Assembly (NCBI GenBank): GCA_029964075.1
Contig: CM057148.1
Location: 24,917,916-24,981,915, forward strand
From: Patiria pectinifera
Lineage: Eukaryota > Echinodermata > Asteroidea > Valvatida > Asterinidae
Direction of reading: 5' to 3'
Length of the DNA: 64,000 nt
The notes under the pieces are model-generated. The model saw only the letters and a list, made by a program, of their open reading frames with translations. It was not told where the DNA came from and ran no database searches. Shown here one piece after another: positions 1 through 10,608 of the stretch. Every line of letters starts with the position of its first letter. Position 1 is the stretch's first letter. A program made the translations under genes and the position numbers.

Positions 1-42
1 GATGGATGGTGTAGTACTTAACCAAACAACTACATAAACGTT

Positions 43-366
43 GAGTGCGTTCGATTACTTCTCCCGTGTCTACTTGTGCAAGCGCGACAGCGTTTGATAT
101 ACCCTCTCTCGTTACTTCTCCCGCCAACTCGAGCCTGGCCCAAGTAACCGACTCGCCGAGCCGGTTACTTGGGTAAGTATCCCATAAGGCCATGCAATAA
201 ACATGGCTGCCAGCGTGACGTCCGGCGGGCGCCTCATCAGTGTCAAGTCAAAGTTCAACTTTCCATCTCTTGCATGAACCTTTACCCGAAACCGTTCGTT
301 GACTTAGCTCCACTGCGCATGTCTGTCATCACGCGAGTAAGTTGCGGGAAGTAATCGAACGGACTC
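43..366. mobile_element. small inverted-repeat element
   Basis: The ends are inverted: GTTCGATTACTTC at 49-61 and GAAGTAATCGAAC at 348-360. Inside is a perfect hairpin with arms CCCAAGTAACCG (139-150) and CGGTTACTTGGG (162-173). No clear target duplication and no coding potential. Non-autonomous element or fold-back sequence; the family is unknown. Confidence 0.5.
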
Positions 367-1216
367 CTGATGTATGAGCCAATATAAATGGAGGACGCCC
401 TCTATACTCTATACGCCCTCTATATACGCCCTCTGGCTTTAAATGTCTGAAGCTCGTTACAACGACCGTATCCAAGTAGCTGGTGACTACTTTATTTAGA
501 TGAGAAAACAAAGACATCAGCTGTCTCCAGCGCCGTTGAATCGTATTGTGGATACCAGCACGTCCAGTCGCACTTGACTAGTAAACACGTGGGAGGCTAA
601 GGCGTGGTCGCCTTGAAATATCCCGCGATTCCTTGGGTTGCCTTGGACGTTCAACCTATTAAATAAATAACAATAACGTGTATCACACCCATATCCCTTA
701 TACAAAATGGCCATGAAAAGACTAATCCGCTAATAAGCCCCGCCCAATGACGTTTTGACCAATTACGTCCGTGATTAATGTCCGACATGCGTGTATTTGC
801 ATATGACGCCTGCGTCTAGCTCTTGGCACTCGAGAAGTTCATGTGTAGCCCACATGTACAGCGAGCGGGCCTTGATTAATCGTTCTGCTGCCTTCTTAGC
901 ATGGCAGTCCACTTTTCTTCCATTTTTTTTTAATTTTTATTTGACTTTGCAGCTTCTCAAGGCCAATCAAAATACATGTATAATGATTTTGTCACCTCGT
1001 TCTTTTACCCTTTCAATAGTTACTTCACATTCAAACTATTCACTGATTAAATTGGAACTGTGTGCCCAGGAAGTTTTAAATGAAAATAAAGTCTTAAACT
1101 GACATAACGAACCTTTCTATTCGGCTACAACCAACTCAACACAAGTGTACCATGATCATGTAACAATAAAATGCTTTAAACAGTGAAGATTTTTCGAACT
1201 TGAAGTAAAAACGAAC
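367..1216. other. region 3' of the last recognised Ig-gene exon
   Basis: No convincing exon is seen. A short tandem of ACGCCCTCTATA-like units lies at 394-434. On the minus strand an AATAAA hexamer (936-941) is placed where the receptor transcript could end, if the last visible exon reads on or one more small exon exists. The 60-100 codon open frames here show no protein-like composition. Confidence 0.4.
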
Positions 1217-1311
1217 CTTGGAGGTTCTTGCTGACACAGACGAAAGCCATCTGGTGAGACCATGAGATCCTTCCGGGTTGGTGGTGGCATAGGTAGGGTC
1301 CGCTCCATCTT
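1217..1311 (-). CDS. Ig receptor exon 6, cytoplasmic tail
   Basis: The acceptor TTAGCAG precedes the exon and the frame joins exon 5 in phase (G + AA). It encodes EDGADPTYATTNPEG and about 16 more residues, with a donor-like AAG/GTTCGT after 1217. The frame also stays open to a stop at 1136, so this could be the terminal exon instead. Confidence 0.5.
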
Positions 1312-4300
1312 CTGCTAACCAAACGAAATAAACGCACAGCCCATTCAACTCAAGTAGTTAATGCGAAGACAGCGTCTCTCGGCACATTACTTACGGCAAA
1401 ATGTCAGTTGAAAAGTGGTCTGTCTTGTAAATTGAGTCATTTGAAGTTTTGTTTACACGACAAATTGGTTGATAACCAATTTTCATTAGTTTAGAGACAA
1501 AATAAGATTTGATTTGCACACAATGGCCGACCATGAAAACTTCGTTGTCGGGCAGTCATGCGCATGCGCTGTGTGCTGTGCTCTTTGACCCCTGTATGTT
1601 TGCTGCCACCATTTGTTTTAAAAGTGTAACAAAAAAATATTGCTTGCTTACCTTCATTTTTCCCCTTGCTTCGCTTATTGCGTGTGTAACAGATGGCCGC
1701 TATTGTTAGCCATGTGCAACCAATACTGACAATTATCAGCGGTATGCCAATTATGTAGAACAATTCTGGGAATAAAAAAAAATGCATTATTGAACTTGGA
1801 TAATAGGTTGTGTTTAAGATTAGATCTGGAGTGGACAAACGTTTGAAAATGTTTTGAAATAACACATCCACATCAAAGGCGCTTGACCACTTTTACATGG
1901 ACTATTGTGTCAACAATCTCGACAATCCTGACAGACTCGATGGTGTCGTTTAAGCTACAGTTGGCTTTTCACAGCGCTTTGGCACTGACGCAGGGTCGTC
2001 GTCGTTCGTTTAAGCCTTTATATACTAATCGAACAGAAACACCCGTTGAAGTTAACTACTGCAAAGTAAGTTCGTCCGGCTTAATCAGCCCGTATCGACC
2101 ACGTGGTGGCTTGGCGATCGGGCAGAGTGAGGTCGACAGTCAGAGGGGAGCCGCAACGACTGGTGCTGGAGTCTACGGCTCTGATCTTTTGTAGAAAGGA
2201 GCTGGTCTTCCCTCAACCAGTACGCAGACGTTCAGCCTGACCAAAGCTTGGATCGGGAGCAGGGGCCATATTCATGAAACCTTACTAACTTAGCAGCCAA
2301 CTAAGCCTTAGTAGTCTACTAAAATGCCTAGTAGTCTACTATGGAGTTGACACCTAAATTGTTATTCATGAAACCTAACTAAGAACCTTGCTAACTAGTT
2401 ACATACTAGGACAATTTAGTTGTAAACATGGGTAACTAGAACTGGGTACTTTATGGTTGAGTAGGCATGTATGGAATGTGATGTGATAATGATGCAAACA
2501 CTAACAAGAAAAAGAAAGATGCATGGGCAGATACTCTCATCCAACAACGTTCAAGATTTTTACAGGATGAAAGATCATTGGATATTTTTAAAAATTAGAT
2601 TATCCAAATTAAAAATTGAGTCAAGAGAATATCCGTCAAGAATAAGAATTAAGTCCAAGAAGGCAACAGGAGAGAGAAAACCACCTAAAGAGCCAAGTCT
2701 GACAACTATAGTAAGAAACTTAGAATTTAACTAACGCCAGTAATGTTTCATGAATATTAGTTACCAACTAGGCTAAGTAAACAACTACATGCCTTTTAAG
2801 TAAACAACTAGGCTTAGTAAGGTTTCATGAATATGACCCCTGGTATCCAGGCGGGTCGTATCCGACGCAAAAATAATCAGCGATTGAATGAAAACCTCAC
2901 CTAAGCCTCCTGCTCTATAAAACAAGTGTGTTTCTCCCCTTAGATTTGAATACTTACGTTTTCCATTCGACTCAAACAATTCGATCGAAGCCTCCGCCAT
3001 GCCGAACTCGTTGAACGCTTTGCACTTATAAACACCCCCGTTGCTTGAATTGGTCTTGTCCAGTGTCAATTCGCTCCGTGTTACGTTGCCGTACCCTTGG
3101 GTGATCCCATCCTTCTGAAAGGTAACCGTGTGGATGCGATCGCCTGTAGGTATTTGGGTGTCCTGTGGGTTGAACCAAATGACATTGGAAGGCGGGTTGG
3201 AGTCGGCTTCGCACCAAAGTGTTGTGTTCTTCTGGTTCGTAGATTTTCCGGAGACTAGGGTTGGTGGATCTTTGAAAACAAATGTGGACAGAAAAAGAGA
3301 GTTTCCGAATGAGGTCAGTGTCACCGTTGCTTGTTATTAATTTGACCACACTTCATCATGACATGATTCGGACAGGGTATAGTTCTCCACAAATTCAAGT
3401 CAAGGCCAGCTGAGTAAGTGTAAACATTTCGTCGCATTACTAAAGTATTTTAGTGCATAGCATTTTCATCCGTGACATTAATTAATACGAACGCAGAACT
3501 TGCCCTTGCAATTGTGTTTTGTTAAAAAAAATCAACACAATCAAAACAAACAATTTCAAAAATAATTGACTTGTTTGCAGACAGTGGTTATTTGTTTAAA
3601 GTGTAGACTATTTTGAAGACGATATTAGCTCATTGGGAGCATACAGCTTGATGCTGCCATTTCGGCGCCAAACAGCTTAAATCGATAACAATAACCATAA
3701 TCTTCCCTCACCGGTAACCATTCACTCCTGGGTTGAGGGAAACAATGAGTAACAAAGTGCCTTGTCCAGGAGAACACCCACCGTATTCCCATAGGCTGGA
3801 CTTGAACCACGAACCCACAACCTGCATGCAGAATGGCCTGCAGACCACGAATCAATGTTCTAGACCACGAGGCCAAATGATGCATGGAAATTCAGGTTGT
3901 GTCGTCACCGAAAGATGTCGTCACCGAAAGTTGCGATATTTGTGGTCTACTATGTAGTAGGCCTATGTTTACTTACATAAAACATTCAGTATTATCTGCT
4001 GTTGTGGAGCCTCTGTGAGACCAGGATAAAGTGACTTGCATCTCACAATGCGACGGTGATGCCATCTACTCGTTATAAAATACAAAACACTGGTTGCTCC
4101 GCTTGTAGATAATGGCGAAGTGACGCCATCTTGTTGTCTTTTGTCATTGATGTACCATGCCAAGTCGGTGTTGTCGTTTACTCTGCATGTCAAAGTGCAA
4201 TTTCTGCCCTCGATGACCGGCTGACTGCATTCAGATTTGTTGATAGAGGGCGATCGTGCTTCTAAGGGTTGAGGAGAAAACAACATCGAGATAAACACGA

Positions 4301-7300
4301 TTCGCGTAGAAGACATGCAGTAAGTGACTCATTCATTAGTTTTGGATGGCAAACATGCATACTTTGCACGAAGTCTTCTCTTACTTTACTTTTCAGGACC
4401 GGTATAAATTACCCATGCTTCCTACAGTTTGGACTTATTCTTCACATATTTGTGAGATTATAAACAAAATCTTCTAAGGACTCAGGTCATCGGGGTAATT
4501 GTAATCTCAGGTAAACCTCTGTTTCAAGTCCTCGGTCCTAAATTTCGGAATAACCTGGGTCACGATAAGACTACGTACGCTAAAAAAAATAATCCGGATT
4601 GGAAGTTAACCCGGAGTCCGGATTGAATTTGAACTGACCCTTTCCGGGTCAAAACGACACTTTTTCAAATTGACTCTCACGTGCGCAAAAAACCGTTATT
4701 TGCCCGGTCAATTGAAACATTTTTCAGAATCAAAATAACACTTTTCTAAGATGTCTCTCGCGTTTCCAGGTCAAATGACAATTTTCCGGGTCAAAATTAC
4801 ACTTTTTTCGAGTTGACTCTCGAGTACACAAACGATTGACGATTGTCAAAATGACAATTTTGAAGGCCATAATTACACTTTTCCAGGCCAATATCTCACT
4901 TTTTGGATCAAAATGACCATTTTTTTTCTGGTATTTTAATTTACAAAAAAATGACTTTATGTCCCGTAATAAGGTCAGGTCAAACACAATCCGGATTCCC
5001 GTGAAATGTTACCCGTGATTTTTAGTGTCAGGGCCTAAACATTTTTTTTCTTTTCTTTTTCTTTTTTGGTCCTGACAAGGTTGATTGTTTGGCAAAGTTT
5101 GACAGACTCACCAGTGACAGTAAGCATCCACTCTTCTTTTCTGTGCTTCCCATTATAATCAATTCTACAGGCAAGCAAATAGCCATTGAAGCTTTTCTGA
5201 GGGCTGATCTGGACTACACTGGACGTGACTCTCGACCCAGTTGGACCAGTAGCCACTGGTGGATACGGCACAATTGCTTGGCCGTCCAGATACCACACAA
5301 AAAAAGGTTGGTCACTCTCGGAATGCTGACAGGTGAAGTTGACAGGAACACCAACAAAAACAGTTTTCTGTACTGGCTGTGCTGAGGCTGAAAAAAGAGA
5401 GGCCCTTTTGAAGTGAGTTCACTGACAAAACAGAATGCGGGGTTGGAGGAGGAATGTTGATCAACGAAAAACAAAAAATTCAGAAAGAACATTCAGAGGC
5501 AGACATTAAGAGCTTGCATGCATAGACCAAAGAAAAGAATGTACACGATCACAGGTTTTTGATCGTTAAATGATGAAAAAGAAATAGTAATTATAATACG
5601 TTGCACCTGCGCCTATATGCTGGGCTCATTGAAACCAGCCTATAGTCCTCTTCGTACCATATAATGACTGACTGAGTGAGTCACTGACAGAATGACCGAC
5701 TGACTTACTTAATAACTTAATGACTAAGTGTCCGAGTGACCGAGTGACCGAGTGACCAACTGACGGACCGACCGACCAACCGACTCACTGACTGACTCCC
5801 CGACTGTCACTTGTGAATGAGACTAGTTATCTATTTTACTGATTAGCTGCTTCTTGTTTTATGTCATTATGCATGTTTTTTTTCTTCAGGGGATCAGGGG
5901 GCTGAATGGAATAAAGTGACCTAACTGCGTAATAATTATTTTGTATTGTTAATGACTTCTTCTTTTGAGAGAGATATTTTAAGGGGGAATTAGTTTAATT
6001 ATGTGGTAGTTCAATGTTTGTAATATAAAGTTTTAATGTATTTTAATGTTTTTGTGCACGAAAACCACTACACTTTCTATTGTATACAATTGTATATAAA
6101 TAGCAAAAAACCAAATCTATCTATGATGCATGTCAGTGTTGTTAGGAATCGAGCTCAGGACTCGGACTCGAGTCGGACTCGGGTCACATTTTTCCTGACT
6201 CGGACTCCACTCGAGTCACATTGGTTGTTGGTGACTACAACACTGATCTATATGCCTCAACACGCTGTGCGAAAGACGAAAGCGGATTTGTTTTTTTCAT
6301 TGTCCATAACGCTACCACCACAGATTATTCCACATTTTTTCCACATCATAAATCAATTGACTGGAATGTTTTATGCTCATAAACAGCACACTTTTAAAAC
6401 ATTTTGTTAGAAAACATCAAAAAGTCAGTATGCACCATTAAACAACTAACATTTCCTGATCTATAGCGGTTATTATTATTATTATTATTATTCTGGTTTA
6501 TTAAAAATCCTATGTCTTGCAGCCTTGCGGTTGAATTGCACATGGCTACAAAAATAAAATATTAACATGTAAAGGACAGTAAGTAAATTTAAAAGTGGGC
6601 ACAATACGACATATTCACTTCAACATTAAAGTTAAAATGTAAACAAAACTTAACAAAAATTGGCAACAGAAAATCTGGCGATAATGAATCACTCAGTGAA
6701 ACCACTCTGAAACATACTATACAGGTTGAATTGGCCGGTATTACTGAGAATTTAAAACGTTGATATAGTAAGGGATGGGGTTATTTTTAAAACGATGAGT
6801 TTTTGTCCAAAGAGTAGTAAAGCTCGTAGAATTCCGTAGACTACCATGACTTTCAAATCTGGAAGGAGGGAATAAAGACTCGGTGCGAGGGTTGCACTGA
6901 ATAGGAAGGAGGGAATAAAGACTCGGTGCGAGGGTTGCACTGAAGGTTCTTGCAAAGTTAACACAATGATCTTCTCTCCTACGAGCTAATGTATCTAGCT
7001 AATGGACAGAACTAATGTATCAAATCTGTCTTTAAGATGAAGATAAAACAAAAGTCAGGATAAGCTTTGGTTATGTAAATTACACACATGTCAGCTCCCA
7101 TTACAATATAAAAAAAATGTATTGGCTGTAGCTTGGCTACACAGAAGTATTTTCATTTCTCGAACCCTGCTGGGTGAAACTGAAATAGTATCATGTGATT
7201 TCATTGATTAACCCTTGACCAACAAAGATGTTCCGTTTCATATTGCAGAGCCCTTCATAGGTAAATCAAAAGTTTGTTTTGATGGGAAACACTGTTGTTT

Positions 7301-8647
7301 ACTGTGTGACACTTTTCGATACCGAATAAACCCACAACCCTTTTCATATATTGTTTATTTATGTATGCATTCTATGCATATAAAGAATCTTGCGTGGTTC
7401 TGAAAGGAAATCGTTCTGATCGATTGTTATCAACGCATTCTTATTCTAATTATTATTATGTCAATGTTCACAACGGCACCTACAGCCCGATGTAAATTAT
7501 ATAACTTTCACTTTCACAAAATTGAATTTTCACAAATTTGTTTTTGTTATTTAAGATGTTTCTGGTCACATCAGTATTGTGTTTCAAGGCTTGCTTTCGG
7601 AAACAAGTCTATTAATTTTTGTTCAAAATCTTGTATTAATCATTATTAACTTATTGACAGTGTCTTCCAAAAAATAGTGGGCCTGGACACATCAGCGGTC
7701 ATATCTAGCAAATATTCGTGTGAAACTATTTTGTGTGTCTGTTTTATGCAGTTTTTGTTGTTTATTGCCTGAGGAAAAAAATATCTTGAATTTATCGAAA
7801 ACTTTAAAAGAAATGACTAGAAACGTAAGAGCTCCATAAAATTAAAATTTACACTGTTTGTAGCATTAGCTGGTTCTAGTAAATGAGAAAGAGGACACGA
7901 ACCTATATCACACACCAACACTATTCACATGCAAACAAGAAGAAACTAGATGTTTATTTCACAACACATATGTCTGTCATGTTCATAAATTAAATCTGTT
8001 TCTGGTAAATTAAACATTACCCCTTGAATAAATGAAGTATGTTCATGTTCGCATCTGAAATGTGTTCGTGGTTACAGGTTCGTGGTCTTCCTCTCTCCAT
8101 TAATGCCGCAAAAAGTATACATTTTGATTTTATGGAGCTCTTAATTTTCTAGTCATAACTGTCATAGTCATCTTCAATGTTTTTTCGACAGCGTCAAAAA
8201 AAATCTTTTATAGTCTCACATGAATATTTGCTTAGATATGGCCGCTGATTTGTCTGGGCCTGCTTTTTCAGGAACACACTGAACAAACAAACACAATTCA
8301 AACATTTAATGAAATTATTTATAAAGAGACTTCAACAGACTTATTAACAGAAATGGGTAGAGTACTCCTAAAATAACCGTACAAAAACCTCACCTTGTAT
8401 TATCCAGTTTAATTTAACTTAAGATTTATGTGTGAAAGAGCAACACGTAACTTCATGATTATTGGGCATTCTGGTGATGTAGTAATTATAATATGAAAGT
8501 CATTCACACAACAAATGATTTGGGTCGTTTATCTTTGACAACCTGGTAGTTAGAATATTAGTTAAAATCACGCTGATTATTCGACTTACCAATGCAGCTC
8601 ATCCAGAAGCACAGACAGGGCAAAATTACCACAAATAACTTCATCAT
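1217..8647 (-). CDS. three-Ig-domain transmembrane cell-surface receptor (six exons recognised)
   Basis: The assembled reading frame is about 380 residues: signal peptide 1-20, Ig domain 1 (Cys39/Cys93, Trp51), Ig domain 2 (Cys137/Cys186, Trp147), Ig domain 3 (Cys226/Cys289, Trp238, motif GGVYKC), a hydrophobic membrane helix at about 312-338, and a basic stop-transfer stretch (TRNKRSKGK) leading into a short tail with an NPEG/TYATTNP segment. Each Ig domain is one exon and every junction from exon 1 to exon 6 is phase 1, the classic arrangement of shuffled Ig exons. Joining exons 3 and 4 restores VLYPP, an inter-domain linker common in nephrin/Kirrel/SIGLEC-type proteins. It is therefore a type I membrane protein for adhesion or recognition. 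The exact family is not identified, and the C-terminus beyond exon 6 is uncertain. Confidence 0.8.
1312..1651 (-). other. Ig receptor intron 5
   Basis: Short intron between the transmembrane and tail exons. No repeat or other feature stands out. Confidence 0.5.
1652..1765 (-). CDS. Ig receptor exon 5, transmembrane segment
   Basis: The acceptor TTATTCCCAG and the donor GAAG/GTAAGC bound 114 bases in phase 1-1. The translation is strongly hydrophobic (LFYIIGIPLIIVSIGC...) and is followed by a positively charged cluster, as expected for a single-pass type I protein. Confidence 0.8.
1766..2263 (-). other. Ig receptor intron 4, left part
   Basis: Unique-looking sequence. An open frame on the plus strand (1883-2194) has no domain and is unlikely to be coding. 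No further Ig exon is seen here. Confidence 0.4.
2264..2842. mobile_element. non-autonomous DNA transposon with ~27-bp inverted ends
   Basis: The left end GGGGCCATATTCATGAAACC (from 2264) is matched by the inverted right end GGTTTCATGAATATGACCCC (to 2840). Subterminal ACTAAG/CTTAGT motifs recur at both sides. It contains an 87-codon basic open frame (2471-2734) ending in a KKATGERKPPKEP-like stretch. That resembles the tail of transposon-linked Myb/SANT-type DNA-binding proteins, but too weakly to call. The ends resemble PIF/Harbinger elements of marine animals; no clean TWA target duplication is seen. Confidence 0.75.
2958..3269 (-). CDS. Ig receptor exon 4, Ig domain 3
   Basis: 312 bases, phase 1-1, with an acceptor after TTTTCAAAG and donor GTAAGT. 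It encodes PPTLVSGKS..., LWCEAD, NVIWF, ELTLDKT and GGVYKCKAFNEFG: B-strand Cys, C-strand Trp and F-strand Y-x-C, all canonical for an I-set/C2-set Ig fold. Confidence 0.88.
3710..3885 (-). mobile_element. tRNA-derived SINE (family S1), minus orientation
   Basis: Read on the minus strand it has GTGGTCTAGAACATTG, a B-box-like GGTTCAAGTCC, then GGACAAGGCACTTTGTTACTC and CAACCCAGGAGTGAATGG. The same order occurs in plus orientation at 13413-13583. It lies in the intron between Ig exons 3 and 4. Confidence 0.75.
3977..4261 (-). CDS. Ig receptor exon 3, Ig domain 2
   Basis: 285 bases, phase 1-1, acceptor AACCCTTAG and donor GTAAGT. It encodes EARSPSIN..., CTLTCRVND, LAWYIND and IVRCKSLYPG: the Cys/Trp/Cys framework is present. 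Two extra cysteines (residues 123 and 133) could form an additional disulfide. Confidence 0.87.
4600..5005. repeat. degenerate ~100-bp tandem repeat in an Ig-gene intron
   Basis: Diverged units built on CCGGGTCAAAATGACACTTTT and GAGTTGACTCTC recur at about 4635, 4735, 4795 and 4890. The block is bounded by inverted ATCCGGATT motifs (4594 and 4989), so it may be the eroded inside of one transposable element. Confidence 0.5.
5112..5387 (-). CDS. Ig receptor exon 2, Ig domain 1
   Basis: 276 bases, phase 1-1, acceptor TTTTTTCAG and donor GTGAGT. It encodes ASAQPVQKTVFVGVPVNFTC, then FFVWYLDG and YLLACRIDYNGK, ending LTVT. The Cys39-Cys93 pair and Trp51 define the fold. The first residues after the signal peptide start the mature protein. 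Confidence 0.88.
5661..5812. repeat. degenerate GACT/GACC tetranucleotide array
   Basis: About 150 bases made almost wholly of TGAC-x units (TGACTGACTGAG, GAGTGACCGAGTGACC, GACGGACCGACCGACC). Microsatellite in the first long intron of the Ig gene. Confidence 0.9.
6133..6243. mobile_element. short CAGTGTTG-ended element of GACTCG repeats
   Basis: Begins CAGTGTTGTTAG and ends CTACAACACTG, with an interior of GACTCGGACTCGAGT-type repeats. Same architecture as the larger copy at 59025-59541. The flanking 8-mers do not match, so the target duplication is lost. Confidence 0.6.
6469..6493. repeat. (TTA)n microsatellite
   Basis: Eight or so TTA/ATT units. No other function is seen. Confidence 0.9.
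6861..6946. repeat. 43-bp exact tandem duplication
   Basis: The unit starting GGAAGGAGGGAATAAAGACT occurs at 6861 and again at 6904 with no difference over its core. Recent slippage or repair event within the intron. The surrounding AT-rich sequence from 6250 to 7650 holds no recognisable exon. Confidence 0.9.
7658..8281. mobile_element. hAT-like element with ~200-bp inverted termini
   Basis: The left end starts CAGTGTCTTCC and the right end is the inverse of CAGTGTGTTCC. Matching inverted blocks follow: GGGCCTGGACACATCAGCGG versus CAGGCCCAGACAAATCAGCGG (inverted), GCAAATATTC, GACTAGAAA and GAGCTCCATAAAAT. The arms reach about 200 bp each with indels. No transposase frame. The flanking 8-mers differ. 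Confidence 0.75.
8590..8647 (-). CDS. Ig receptor exon 1, signal peptide
   Basis: ATG at 8647 starts MMKLFVVILPCLCFWMSCIG, a textbook signal peptide (short basic n-region, hydrophobic core, small residues before the cut). The donor G/GTAAGT is phase 1 and fits exon 2. The frame is open further upstream, but the signal peptide makes this start far more likely than the one at 8767. Confidence 0.85.
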
Positions 8648-9039
8648 GGAGATGTCAACAAGACAAAAGGAGAACCCAAAGTCTTCTTTTTCTGCGTGCT
8701 TCGTATTTGCTCGAGGCAAACGAGGAAGTGATTTAGTTTGCACACTTATTCTGATAAGGACACTCACTGCTTCGAGAGTGAAACAAAAGCGATTGAATGA
8801 CTGTACGCATATTATTTCAAACGTTTTGAAGAAAAAGGAAATTCCATGTAGAAAGGGAACTGGCGAACCTGCATTGTTTTACCTTGTAAATGATATGCAC
8901 TCGAACTATACGATCGTTTCGATAGTTATCAGGGTTCTGGGAAAACATTGAGTCCTCACGACGTGAAGGATAGAGGGCGCTATGTGATCTGGCAAAGAAG
9001 GATTGGGAAGGACAACTGATTTTGGTCGCTTCACGTCCG
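8648..9039 (-). other. 5' flank of the Ig receptor gene
   Basis: Should contain the 5' UTR and core promoter of the receptor. No clear TATA box or CpG cluster is visible. The small plus-strand open frame across it (8592-8951) is an antisense shadow of exon 1. Confidence 0.35.
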
Positions 9040-9236
9040 TCGTTGTTAACGGCACGTGGGCTGCGGCGTGATATCACGCAAGCTGACTTGATTTCACGGA
9101 GACTCGATTGACGTGACCGTGACGTGACTCGACCGTGACGTACAATAACGTGACCTGAAGGGACAGAGGTGACTTTGCGTGACTGGAGATGACATGCACG
9201 ACGTATCATGACTTAACCTGACTCGACCTGACCTAA
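9040..9236. repeat. TGAC(GT)-rich degenerate repeat
   Basis: A run of GACGTGACCGTGACGTGACTCGACC-like units, giving repeated TGACGT half-sites, followed by looser TGACTTAACCTGACTCGACCTGACC. It lies 0.4-0.6 kb upstream of the Ig signal-peptide exon. Simple-sequence origin is most likely; CREB/ATF half-sites arise as a by-product. Confidence 0.7.
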
Positions 9237-10370
9237 ACCAGGCCTGGAATGACTGGACGTGCACACTGCATGACTTATGGACCTAATGCCTGGCCCACAC
9301 ATTTCCGATTGTACCGTTTCACAAGACTCTTCGGGCTATCGTGCAGATGTGTGCGATGAAACTTCGGACCGAACTGACCGTACACCGGGCGACCAGATGA
9401 ATTCAAACATGTTTGATTTTGTTTGCATCCGATTGCATCGGACCTGATTTCACCGGATGCAATGTTTATGTTAACCAATCAGATTCACAAAGGAAGTCAC
9501 ATGCTTGTCAGCATGTTACTGGTCATAATGTACTGATCATTGTGTGCGGGTAATGTAGCGGTCTAACCGCAACGGTGAACTAATAGGCCCACCTTTTCTC
9601 AGACTCTATATCAAGACAAAATAGGCTTTAAAGCCTACGCATTCCGATAACTATTTTAAAGGATCGAATAATATGATTCAAGATTATACCTTATTTTACG
9701 CCGAAGTTGTAACACGTGTTTAATTTGATTTAACCTTTCCAGAATTAATTGGTGCAGACATAATTTATTATAAGAGAAAGCTGTGTATACCTCAATCTTC
9801 CCTGTTTGCATGACAAAATATTTCCTCCTGTTCAGTTAGCGGCGTAGCCAGGGTTGTCATCCTAGTGGGAGTGAGTGGGGAGGGGGGCTTGATGTTACAG
9901 ATGGGGGCGTCCAATTTATCCGTGCTGAAAGGTAGACAGGGATTTTTTCCCGGACACTTAGCCTCTGCCTTTCAATATGGGCGCTGTTCACATCCAAATT
10001 CATGGTCATCGTCACACAATATATAGGCATCGTTATAATGCGTTCCACGGGACGTTGAAGTTAAAATCCAATTGCGAAAGAAAAAGAAATTGTCGCCAAA
10101 ATTAAAAAAATAATACACACCTTATTGTAAACTCGATAATCGTGTTTTTCTTATTTTCTCCGATTGCCAAATGTGCACTGGAAAAGACTGGGGGATTTTT
10201 ATGAGAGACGTACGCATCGCCCCTCCCCCTCCCCCTAGCTACACCGCTGCCTTCAGGATTTTAAGGTTTTTTTAGTTCAATCAATCTATTTTTGAATAAA
10301 ATTATTTAGAAATTTCGAAAGGCCCTAAATTACAAAAACAACTACACAAAAGCTGCTACTGCTGGTTGTT
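9237..10370. other. intergenic stretch without recognised gene
   Basis: Holds a small inverted repeat (GCATCCGATTGCATCGGACC with CCGGATGCA, 9425-9462) and poly-purine patches. No exon-like frame and no EIF4G2 exon is seen. Confidence 0.5.
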
Positions 10371-10608
10371 TGCAGGGTCACCAAGAGTGCAATATGTCCT
10401 TGTTTGTATTGTTACCTTAGGCGCTCCATAGCAACCGCCACAAGTTGTGCTTCATCGTCGGTCTGATTTCGAAAAGCAGCTCCGGGTTATTTGCATGGTC
10501 ACCGAGCGTGCAATTTGTCCTTGTTTGCACTGTTACCTTAGGTGCTCCATAGCAACCGTACATTGTTGTGCTTCACCGTCGGTCTGATTGCGAAAGCACA
10601 CTTGGGAA
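10371..10608. repeat. two-copy ~121-bp tandem repeat
   Basis: GGTCACC(A/G)AG(A/C)GTGCAAT followed by TGTCCTTGTTTG, TGTTACCTTAGG and GCTCCATAGCAACCG occurs from 10376 and again from 10497. The copies are clearly diverged, so the duplication is old. Confidence 0.85.

Noticed and set aside
2471-2734. Possible transposon-encoded DNA-binding protein
   Set aside because: Only 87 codons, similarity to Myb/SANT-type proteins too faint to state; left as part of the element.
5661-5812. Binding-site cluster
   Set aside because: The tetranucleotide periodicity explains it as a microsatellite.
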